Shown piece by piece: positions 17,701 through 22,516 of a stretch of DNA of 30,990 nucleotides. The translations under genes were made by a program, and so were the position numbers. Position 1 is the stretch's first letter, and each line of letters starts with the position of its first letter. Under the pieces are notes generated by a model. The model searched no databases, had not been told where the DNA came from, and saw only the letters and a program-made list of their open reading frames with translations. The stretch comes from a virus: positions 1 to 30,990 of the IMG/VR virus record IMGVR_UViG_3300020469_000164; one strand, 5' to 3'.

Positions 17701-18398
17701 AAATCGTCTATGTATTCGTCTTGTCCTTTTTGATATAACCAGTCCTGATAATCTTCATATGCTTGATCTGGTAAGTCTCCATATTCATATTCTATGTCAC
17801 TGATGCTCATGTTGTCTACATCATCACTGGCTCCACCTCTATCCACATTAAAGAAATATGTTTCTGCTTCAAATCCACATTTTATAGGTAGTTCTAACGA
17901 ACCTTTTGCTATTTCTTTTTTATTAAAATTTATTTCGAATAATGTAGGATCTGCTTCTTTTAGTAATTTAGATCTTTTTTTGAACTTTGTTAAATTCTTT
18001 TTACCAGTTAATTTTTTTAATATTTTTTTAGCAAGTGTACTTTCGTCGATGTCCATTTGGTTTGCTTTTTTAAGTATGTTTGCTAATTGATTTCTCAATG
18101 CAGGAGTCTGCATTGCTTTTGTTAATTGTACATCAATTGGTAATTTTGATTGTAATTGTTGTGGTGTTGGCTTATCGCCTTGTATGGCCTTGTTTATGCC
18201 TTTAGCGGCCATTTTAGGATTCTGTATAGGCTGTCCCAACTTGGCTCCTAGTGCCTTAAAACCTTTTGCTACTTCCTTTTCTTGGTCAGGTGTGAATGGC
18301 TCCATTTCCATTTCGTCGTCATTTTTATTTGACTGCTTCGCATTGGAATTTGGATCTTGTATTCCTTTGTTATATTCGTACAAGTCGTCTATTTTCAT
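11742..18398 (-). CDS. Giant multidomain protein, amidoligase-like plus PD-(D/E)XK-like, 2218 aa
   Basis: About a fifth of the window. The N-terminus MKIDDLYEY follows the shared pattern, and 1-160 is Lys/Gln-rich. Residues 175-570 fit the amidoligase (carboxyl-amine ligase, glutamine-synthetase-like) family: GFEAETYF (175-182), WAVETDSSINPDEGAGAELI with SP (396-417), NNSTGLHVTMSW (443-454) and IEFRIAGG (559-566). A long Asp/Glu/Tyr/Trp-rich insertion fills about 190-385. The middle has no named domain, but carries a basic module (KYVKGMKKNKKGFKKRYGDD, then VMYATATKMA, about 1605-1640) seen in other marine phage virion proteins. Near the C-terminus (2004-2045) GPGELGLCLLSP, VGDIKVNG (Asp2024) and EVKGE (Glu2033, Lys2035), followed by GGGR, look like a PD-(D/E)XK nuclease core. 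A likely packaged virion protein; its chemistry is inferred. Confidence 0.9.
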   Translation of the reverse strand: MKIDDLYEYNKGIQDPNSNAKQSNKNDDEMEMEPFTPDQEKEVAKGFKALGAKLGQPIQNPKMAAKGINKAIQGDKPTPQQLQSKLPIDVQLTKAMQTPALRNQLANILKKANQMDIDESTLAKKILKKLTGKKNLTKFKKRSKLLKEADPTLFEINFNKKEIAKGSLELPIKCGFEAETYFFNVDRGGASDDVDNMSISDIEYEYGDLPDQAYEDYQDWLYQKGQDEYIDDLISDKVHEVKEDEDYLNDFIDSSAGPSSEAVEVYKNEFEEENPKEYENREEDGWEYMNWVREYVEEEYEDDYLEWLDRAVRDEYNFEDEAKELAEGDYSMEDWVYDNHSYMSSFLDDYGYDYSRPSGDVEGVADELHTWIRDNSEFDSYPESGEYGDTNTTTSWAVETDSSINPDEGAGAELISPVFDSPKKMLKEMKSLFDWSETNFGTNNSTGLHVTMSWHGKNPDTVKDEDDEFYNLDATGPNKLKMALLLGDEYLLAEFGRLRNSYTKSQYNNVLKHAEGMKRGEAKSFKEFEKILTKGIDTGKFNSIHFKGEKDRIAGTNLIEFRIAGGSDYQEMYDKVAKAVVRYATIMQAGYEKDAYKRDYVNAVFRLLRKSQEIDPKKLKALSVVNHEIIDSAKGIVGKKDYFDVINLLSNSVESLRYYEELSKPGADKEWLKSVKEYEKNTGTKFDIKEAEITGYIAPDNIRPSKGAASELKKAQEKFASAVTIIARDIADGNNRGNVSAKDIGAFRKYANLIKLDDKELEKIVITKMDDFNWGDPDRSNIKRLKKGIDTLFKRNIISEPEYLSPQDADRIATGMWQFYQSDDVKDNGKTDELAELFMQLNPRNDKPNVVEILKDLMHQRQQNGFSAKLKGSGWNTGITLMGTGKITTPGASAELLKFLEPYSGYKHPTGKEHHINIKSDDPYASVFDMRLRQRLRERLEHIRELESDDPEKATKLQQQLVKVGIELLEGLKPRPDLWDENEDGRAQITRGSDGEADLATHSDLERWNNAMDRIVKLESELTSGDKTYNFTSAYDDYIIGVIHLDRYYSWKESNGPTQSAVLKNLHKERFASIKKFLSEFDKVFRKEGFLDLKAEIQAKNTLDRRNKDFEKNVRDNARAKLNIPSHSWMYIDKDFFDTITDKSYGDREAYLDNHIDNFNKNVNNTKVYVIPSSHWSDAEDATNGLELIDTFEKSKNYFHTWRKKGYKRIINKFQNTYGYSWKDLTNDEKFYSGDGDLYSKLKDLGIEISHKGDSRKGAPGQTDLLSDELTKNSASGEPLNRSSATSWSMNNDEASQKQFDAFDWEQYPAKMKDIVAKVMKQDRYGSFKVALEDVLRKVLDGKVSIDKEDLGRPLDRLARAAGVEEMDGDSSNSIASKTNWTNLSDYLGIERGVNDQGPNLLLKVYNQFDGDHNWRPEETDEDGKNVIGLKRWAAAVKEAEKYIKDNYNVSGGNYFRKNADGSDGDNVSSMYSNNTISTSPENEFDSDYDKARADHPGFDRMMQRGMQNYLARGQVNDLVGFLNNPSNDNVFKSQVLNTITNRGDMENGPFATFQDALAVTRRQGNESVFDKFDALPLQEQLRIINQSNVLEKFTERKLSKDEKEDKEKYVKGMKKNKKGFKKRYGDDAEAVMYATATKMAKENKINTNMKNVFEQFENLSLEKQLEILHSPVVEGFFSNLDIDIRELSYQAFAKKYPEYAHLHPGVEELSTKPVKMQKTPYNKKQHIKNTHKKFIQQHGKAKADMMMQRMIDRGYFDKQKTESLLGIDVLARTKKLTENMPNNNKLAILKRLLSKTFPVGDLDMQFQAYLALPVPRMMTAFSQLKSIEGPEACGRDILRHFAKNRLPDAEVKQLDLNESYIREDATEDRLNSIMTALENNPSFAKRVYKMLKLDKESADHLDIEDRLKNNDTGKENDHRINKNIMRQLVVSLEQLDHDFDEINAFVETYGHADYVNTELLNKSGVFKISDMFVGTDAVSKEFIDDLYEKLFDFRINISGSNRGPGELGLCLLSPNVELASVGDIKVNGEEIEVKGEVSSGGGRMVNGIDDFKFSGLAQVKSQLVPFYEKHEIPEELRIYNLKGAIGGGRNQGQAHILDQAQQLEQVKQGVGAEFLKLIVSTYQFVIDSEEETELTSSFMNMDKARFLTLVGLMSFKNYAYMLNKKGFNRLIFLNWRHDKVVNCTTEEFPKFSEHLAFTSLDMADSQNGPAVQVSVLK
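13457..13464 (-). promoter_or_regulatory. Possible internal late promoter inside the giant gene
   Basis: Minus-strand AATAAATA, followed after exactly 5 nt (CTAAT) by an in-frame ATG at 13451. This is the arrangement found at five independent gene starts here. It would drive a leaderless 569-residue C-terminal product (MKNVFEQFENLSLEKQ...) carrying the nuclease-like domain. In AT-rich DNA a chance match is quite possible. Confidence 0.35.
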
Positions 18399-18673
18399 CT
18401 TCTTCTGTTTAGTTTTGCTACTCTTTTGCTTATTGGATTACGCCTTTTTGTTCTAGCGGCTCTCCTTGCCATTCTCTTGCCCATTTTTGCTCTAGTCTTC
18501 TTGAGCGTCATACGTTTTTTTAAGTTGATAGGTTTAGAGCATTGGCCTGCATTAGACACCATTCTGCCTTTGCGTGGACCACTAGTACATCTGACCTTAC
18601 GAACAATTTTACTGCCTCGCTTGGCCCAGACCATTTTGGCCTCCATTACTTCTTCTACTTCAACTATTCTCAT
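18395..18673 (-). CDS. Very basic small protein, probable DNA-binding packaged protein, 92 aa
   Basis: 33 of 92 residues are Lys or Arg. The start MRIVEVEEVMEAK fits the shared CTS-like pattern with a near-match VME cut site at 9-11. A two-cysteine module follows (VRKVRCTSGPRKGRMVSNAG, then QC), whose RCTSGPRKGR core recurs in small marine phage proteins as I recall. The C-terminal half (MGKRMARRAARTKRRNP and a final RRR) is histone-tail-like. It could neutralise packaged DNA or bind nucleic acid in the host. The start is 2 nt after the preceding stop, and the end overlaps the giant gene's start (ATGA). Confidence 0.85.
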   Translation of the reverse strand: MRIVEVEEVMEAKMVWAKRGSKIVRKVRCTSGPRKGRMVSNAGQCSKPINLKKRMTLKKTRAKMGKRMARRAARTKRRNPISKRVAKLNRRR

Positions 18674-18674
18674 T

Positions 18675-18917
18675 TTAAAATAACTTAAATATTAATGCGA
18701 TTATCAAACTTGACATTGTCGCAAATACACCTGCCATAATACCTACAAGCCAATTCTCTATTTTAGCAAAATGGTCTTTTACTTCAACTTTGAATTCTTT
18801 GATTTCTGTTGTGACTTGCTCTATTCTCAGCATGTCAGCAATAACTTGTGATTTTAAATCTGGTTCGTTAGCATACAACTGTTCTGCTGGTTTGCTATCT
18901 AATTTTTTGTCTGCCAT
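18675..18917 (-). CDS. Small membrane protein, coiled-coil plus C-terminal TM helix, 80 aa
   Basis: Residues 1-45 are hydrophilic, 30-55 form a probable amphipathic helix (EQVTTEIKEFKVEVKDHFAK), and 56-80 form one hydrophobic transmembrane span (VGIMAGVFATMSSLIIALIF). This layout, with a helix and then a C-terminal membrane anchor, resembles the XhlA/holin-accessory type, but there is no specific match and no lysis neighbours. It could equally anchor a complex to the host membrane. It overlaps the 134-residue gene at TAATG. A single C-terminal TM is clear; function is not. Confidence 0.75.
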   Translation of the reverse strand: MADKKLDSKPAEQLYANEPDLKSQVIADMLRIEQVTTEIKEFKVEVKDHFAKIENWLVGIMAGVFATMSSLIIALIFKLF

Positions 18918-19321
18918 TATAATACGTCCTGTTTAGAAAATTCCATATTTACGGAACTTTTAGTATTAATAGTACCACCATTTAGTACTATTCCGTCTAA
19001 CTCGTCTTTTAATGTGTCTAATGTATGAGCGCCTTGCCTTTCAAATGCAAACTTAAATACCCAACCTGCACCTGTTAATGTTGGTGCACCATAATCATCA
19101 AGTCCTGCCGAACTTCCGTCTACTGTGATTGGTGTGTTCATCAGCATTGGCTGTGCTCTCAAACTTATTACCTGTACTAAACTTTCAAAATCTTTTTGTG
19201 TATCATCTGAAAAATTGTCTGTGGCAGTTATGTCTAATTTGGTGAACAAAGTAAAAAATTCAACATCACCTGTGAGTACCTCACTTGATGTTAAAAGTCC
19301 ACCCGATCTTGTTTGTGCCAT
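18917..19321 (-). CDS. Hypothetical structural-type protein, 134 aa
   Basis: No family recognised. It is moderately acidic, with alternating hydrophobic residues (DVEFFTLFTKLDITATDNFS; WVFKFAFERQGAHTLDTLKD) that suggest a mixed alpha-beta fold. There is no enzyme motif. It has a late-promoter match at 19349-19356, a 27-nt leader with a good GGAG ribosome site, and it follows the terminator at 19400-19421, so it starts a new transcription unit. It is followed in overlapping series by the membrane protein and the basic protein. Confidence 0.8.
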   Translation of the reverse strand: MAQTRSGGLLTSSEVLTGDVEFFTLFTKLDITATDNFSDDTQKDFESLVQVISLRAQPMLMNTPITVDGSSAGLDDYGAPTLTGAGWVFKFAFERQGAHTLDTLKDELDGIVLNGGTINTKSSVNMEFSKQDVL

Positions 19322-19348
19322 ATGTGTCTCCTGTCACTGTTATAAGCA

Positions 19349-19356
19349 TATTTATC
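19349..19356 (-). promoter_or_regulatory. T4-type late promoter, leadered class
   Basis: Minus-strand GATAAATA, 27 nt before the ATG at 19321, with GGAG in the leader. It lies just downstream of the terminator of the preceding gene, as expected for a fresh transcription unit. Confidence 0.65.
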
Positions 19357-19399
19357 ATTTTCTCAGTATATTCAGGTACTATTTTAAAAGCCACAAAAA

Positions 19400-19421
19400 A
19401 ACCCCCTTAAAAAAGGGGGTT
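19400..19421 (-). terminator. Rho-independent terminator
   Basis: On the minus strand the hairpin is AACCCCCTT, loop TTTT, AAGGGGGTT: a perfect 9-bp stem including five G-C pairs, followed by a run of T. It lies 43 nt after the stop of the 105-residue gene and ends that transcript. On the plus strand no T-run follows, so it acts in the minus direction. It is the only clear factor-independent terminator in the window. Confidence 0.92.
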
Positions 19422-19463
19422 AAAATTTCTAAATTTTAAGTTGTTATCTAAAACTAATTGTTA

Positions 19464-19781
19464 TTAGTCTACAAAGATTGCTTCAACAGTTGTAACTGCT
19501 CCAGTAACGCCGTGTGCGTTTGAACCTTCTGCTGTATAATCTGCGCCTGCGCCTTGTAATGCAACAAATACTGCGTCTGTTGTTCCGCCAACAAATGCTG
19601 ATCCGTCTGCTGTTCCAACGCCTGCTACTGCAAATCCGTCTAATTGCATATCTGCTAGAACAGTTTTTAATTCTGCTTCTGTGATATTTGTTTTTGCAAC
19701 TTTAACGATATCTGTTTTTGAACCTAATCCGTTACCAATGCCTTGTCCTGCTTGGCTTGTTTCAAATGCTACTAATGCCAT
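19464..19781 (-). CDS. Small Gly/Ala-rich protein, likely abundant structural protein, 105 aa
   Basis: No family recognised. The sequence is Gly, Ala, Val and Thr rich with no charged clusters (GQGIGNGLGSKTDIVKVAKT; GVGTADGSAFVGGTTDAVFV), a compact beta-like profile. Codons are GC-richer than the neighbours. It stands alone: a late-promoter match 71 nt upstream, a 10-bp inverted repeat in the leader, a GGAG ribosome site and a strong terminator after the stop. That layout suggests high, separately tuned late expression. A head decoration protein or major virion component is a reasonable guess, but not shown. Confidence 0.82.
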   Translation of the reverse strand: MALVAFETSQAGQGIGNGLGSKTDIVKVAKTNITEAELKTVLADMQLDGFAVAGVGTADGSAFVGGTTDAVFVALQGAGADYTAEGSNAHGVTGAVTTVEAIFVD

Positions 19782-19806
19782 AATACATCTCCTAATTCTT
19801 TATTGC

Positions 19807-19840
19807 GTTATAAAAGTATGATTTTTAAAACTTTTATAAC
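19807..19840 (-). repeat. 10-bp inverted repeat in the leader of the 105-residue gene
   Basis: GTTATAAAAG at 19807-19816 and CTTTTATAAC at 19831-19840 are exact reverse complements, separated by 14 nt. It begins close to the predicted mRNA 5' end from the late promoter at 19853-19860, so it could form a 5' hairpin that protects the transcript or regulates it. Confidence 0.7.
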
Positions 19841-19852
19841 TTTGGTTACTTT

Positions 19853-19860
19853 TATTTATC
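19853..19860 (-). promoter_or_regulatory. T4-type late promoter, leadered class
   Basis: Minus-strand GATAAATA, 71 nt upstream of the ATG at 19781. This is the longest leader in the window and contains the 10-bp inverted repeat. Confidence 0.6.
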
Positions 19861-19911
19861 TAAGAAGTTAGATTTTTTGAGGTTTTAAAATTGAAAATAT
19901 TGAGATTTTGT

Positions 19912-20472
19912 TTACTTTTGCAGTAAATCTTTGAATTTATATCTCAGATTTGCCATGGTATCGCTTGGTTTTCTAATAAATGATGCTACTGTATTCTTAA
20001 CTGCCTTACCAGCCTTTTTAATTGTGTCTTTACCAGGTACAATGTAGTCATAATCTTTAATACGGTCAACTTCTTTATCAACATAATACTTATCGTGTCT
20101 AAGTTGTCTGCCATCGGAACCGTATCTTTGGTCTCCTCGCTTGCCTCTACCTCTTAGAATGTCGTCTTGTCGTTTACGTCTTGTTTTTTGAGCGCCACTA
20201 TCTCTAGGGTCTTTTTTAGGTTCTGCCTTAGAAGTTGCTTGTCCTGTGTCTTGTTTACTGACTTCTTGGTCTGTAGTACCTTTTTTCTGTACATTTGTCA
20301 AGTCACCAATTTCAACACCTGTGCCTAATGAATGCCCCATTTGAGAACCTATTGATTTTGTATCAATACCTTGCCCAGCAAGCCTACGTTGAATATACAA
20401 ATCCTGCAATTCTTTGTTTTTTGCTCTTTGGTCGTCGCTTACTTCTGTTATTACTACTTCGTCTATTCTCAT
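19912..20472 (-). CDS. Hypothetical protein with capsid-targeting-like N-terminus, 186 aa
   Basis: Function unknown. The first ten residues MRIDEVVITE end in I-T-E, an exact match to the T4 (L/I)xE cut consensus at the same length as T4 internal protein III's targeting peptide. The remainder is mostly hydrophilic and probably disordered: a Gln/Lys/Asp-rich middle (SKQDTGQATSKAEPKKDPRD) and a basic stretch (QKTRRKRQDDILRGRGKRGD), then a basic helical C-terminus (AGKAVKNTVASFIRKPSDTM). A late-promoter match (20478-20485) ends 5 nt before the ATG. It overlaps nothing downstream and precedes the 105-residue gene by about 130 bases of mostly leader sequence. Confidence 0.82.
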   Translation of the reverse strand: MRIDEVVITEVSDDQRAKNKELQDLYIQRRLAGQGIDTKSIGSQMGHSLGTGVEIGDLTNVQKKGTTDQEVSKQDTGQATSKAEPKKDPRDSGAQKTRRKRQDDILRGRGKRGDQRYGSDGRQLRHDKYYVDKEVDRIKDYDYIVPGKDTIKKAGKAVKNTVASFIRKPSDTMANLRYKFKDLLQK

Positions 20473-20477
20473 ATTAC

Positions 20478-20485
20478 TATTTATG
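20478..20485 (-). promoter_or_regulatory. T4-type late promoter, leaderless class
   Basis: Minus-strand CATAAATA ending 5 nt before the ATG at 20472. It overlaps the stop of the preceding gene by a few bases. Confidence 0.6.
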
Positions 20486-21248
20486 ACCTTTTTCTACTTT
20501 GCCAGTATGCGGCAATGCCTGCCAACCCAGCCGCGGACTTAGGTCCTAGCCTTCCACCTGTTATTCTTGGACCAAATTCTGCACCAACGTATGCCGATGC
20601 ACCTGCTACTGCTAAACGTTTTAGTGTTGTTTGATCAGTTGCTTTGTCTAATTCTGTATTAGTTGCATTAACTAATTTATAGTTTCTCTCTTTTGCAAAC
20701 TTATTTAAAGTTTTATACAAGTCACTTCTTACTGCTTTGGCTCTCATTATATGTAGCATTTTTGTAACTGCTAATTGTTTCTGTCTATATTTTAATCTAC
20801 TCCAATCTGATATTAATCTTCGTACATTCTGTATGACCATATCATTAATTTTTAGTTGCTTTTGCAATCTTAAAAAGTAAACTGAGTTTGGAATTTTACC
20901 TTTAGCAATACTAATCATAAATTGATGCATTAATTGTTCATTAAATTTAAAATCTTTTTTGTATTTAGAATTAATTGTGTATGCAATCATGTAATGATCG
21001 TTTGCACCCAATCTACTTGCACGATATTTTCCGTGCCTTACATTTGCATTTGCATATTGTATTGCAAATGGTCTGTATTTTTTATCTTGTGCAAACACAT
21101 ATACCAACATGGTTGTTACCATTAGTAATTGTGCCATATCATCTTTAGTATATGGCTTGAACCCTTCGGTTGTTCTGAATAATCTACTTTCCTGTAGATC
21201 GCCTAAGAATTGATATTGTGCTTGTTTTTGTTCTTTAGGTGTTTCCAT
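20481..21248 (-). CDS. Hypothetical protein, 255 aa
   Basis: No family recognised. It is largely helical. Near 35-55 is a hydrophobic helix (MAQLLMVTTMLVYVFAQDKK), then a Tyr/Asn-rich stretch (YRPFAIQYANANVRHGKYRA), then basic helices (KYRQKQLAVTKMLHIMRAKA). A small Gly/Ala-rich C-terminal segment (VAGASAYVGAEFGPRI...SAAGLAGIAAYW) is followed by a basic end. No catalytic motif is visible. The start has GGAG and overlaps the ligase-like gene at TAATG, so the two are co-translated. It could be a partner or a virion protein; no function is claimed. Confidence 0.8.
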   Translation of the reverse strand: METPKEQKQAQYQFLGDLQESRLFRTTEGFKPYTKDDMAQLLMVTTMLVYVFAQDKKYRPFAIQYANANVRHGKYRASRLGANDHYMIAYTINSKYKKDFKFNEQLMHQFMISIAKGKIPNSVYFLRLQKQLKINDMVIQNVRRLISDWSRLKYRQKQLAVTKMLHIMRAKAVRSDLYKTLNKFAKERNYKLVNATNTELDKATDQTTLKRLAVAGASAYVGAEFGPRITGGRLGPKSAAGLAGIAAYWQSRKRS

Positions 21249-22516
21249 TATGCTCCTGGTCTCCCTGTGCCAAAGTTTTTAACACTAAAGTCTAATCTGT
21301 CAACTAATTTAATTGCGTTTCCAATATGATCAACAGCAACAAAGCCTTCTTCACCTGTAACATCATAGTCGCCTTCTTGGTTTTGTACAAACGTGTCTAT
21401 TTGTCTTATGTTTGCTAATTTTTTAATTATCATTTCTTTTGCTTTGATCAAATCTAAATACACAACGTATGCTTTTTCTATCTCTTCTTGATTGCTTTCT
21501 AAAAATTTAATACCGTCTATCATTAATTTTGTTTTTCTTACTTTACCGTCATCACTTTTTAGTTTTTCAACTGCTGATTTGAGTGTGCCTTTATACTCTG
21601 CAATAAATCTTTGAGCAAATACTTTTGGATCTTGTTCGAAACCTACTAATTCTCTGATAATTTTATTTACACTTGCTTTGATTCTTGTTCTTAAGTCATC
21701 ACCAAATTCGTTATTTTTAAGAAAGTCTAAATCTGTAACTGCTTTCAAGTTTTGATCTGCATTGTTAATTAGTTCAGCCATTTCTTGTGACTCTTCTTGT
21801 GTAAAAGTAACTTGCCCTGAGTAGTCTCTTATGATTGCATCTCTGTGCCAAACATTAGGGTGACTGCCTAAACTACTTGCATCAAAGCCAAACTTTGCTG
21901 ACAAGTCTGCTAATCCGCCTCCGCCAACATATTCTGTGTGAAACACTATGCCTATTTTTGAACGTAGAATATCATTTGCAAGATTACTGTTTTTAGGAAT
22001 GGCATATATAATTGTGTTTGGTTTAAACACTATAAATTCTTCGCCTTTGATATTTGCTTCTGATATACTGTCGTCTGTGTACAGTAAATCTCCTTGTACA
22101 ACTTTTCCTTTAAAATTTAATTTTTGTAAATGCATAAATGCACTAATTAATTTTTCTTGTAAGCCTTCTGCTTCGTGATTTGCTTTGATGTCTTCGATGC
22201 TTTTGTTTACTAATGGATTTCTTTTGTTGAATACACTTTTAGTACCTACAAAAAACTTACCGTCTGCTGGGTCTGTACCTACAAATACTGCTGGAGCACC
22301 GTCCCATTTTGTTGTTAAGTTGAATTTTGTTTTAGCACTACCTTTCAGCATCTCATGAAAACTGTGAAGGTATTGTATTGCTTGTTTACCTCCAGGTAAT
22401 CCGTCGTTAAATATTAAATCTTCTAAATGTTCAAGGTGAGTGTTTTTGCTTTCATCTAGTCTGTGATGAATTACACATTCAGTTAAGTATCCTTTAGTAA
22501 GATCGACTGCTCTCAT
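21248..22516 (-). CDS. Nucleotidyltransferase (ligase-fold)-like protein with CTS-like start, 422 aa
   Basis: Probably related to DNA/RNA ligases or mRNA capping-type enzymes, with an unknown substrate. Motif I is clear: TTKWDGAPAVFVG gives K70-x-D-G, where the lysine would carry AMP. Other blocks fit the same fold: TKSVFNKRN near 92-100, KGKVVQGDLLYTDD near 137-149 (motif III/IIIa position), and EFIVFKPNTIIYAIP (160-174). A later FHTEYVGGGGL is less typical. It begins MRAVDLTKGYLTE, fitting the shared pattern with a possible L-T-E cut at 11-13, so a packaged enzyme is possible. Classical motif V could not be placed. It may be a DUF6267-type member, from memory. Confidence 0.7.
   Translation of the reverse strand: MRAVDLTKGYLTECVIHHRLDESKNTHLEHLEDLIFNDGLPGGKQAIQYLHSFHEMLKGSAKTKFNLTTKWDGAPAVFVGTDPADGKFFVGTKSVFNKRNPLVNKSIEDIKANHEAEGLQEKLISAFMHLQKLNFKGKVVQGDLLYTDDSISEANIKGEEFIVFKPNTIIYAIPKNSNLANDILRSKIGIVFHTEYVGGGGLADLSAKFGFDASSLGSHPNVWHRDAIIRDYSGQVTFTQEESQEMAELINNADQNLKAVTDLDFLKNNEFGDDLRTRIKASVNKIIRELVGFEQDPKVFAQRFIAEYKGTLKSAVEKLKSDDGKVRKTKLMIDGIKFLESNQEEIEKAYVVYLDLIKAKEMIIKKLANIRQIDTFVQNQEGDYDVTGEEGFVAVDHIGNAIKLVDRLDFSVKNFGTGRPGA

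Noticed and set aside
11742-18398. Plus-strand open frames opposite the giant gene
   Set aside because: They have no ribosome sites, low-complexity leucine/serine-rich products and are mirror images of the long minus-strand coding region.
18675-18917. Calling the 80-residue membrane protein a holin
   Set aside because: One C-terminal TM helix and an amphipathic helix are compatible, but no lysis neighbours or defining motif are visible.
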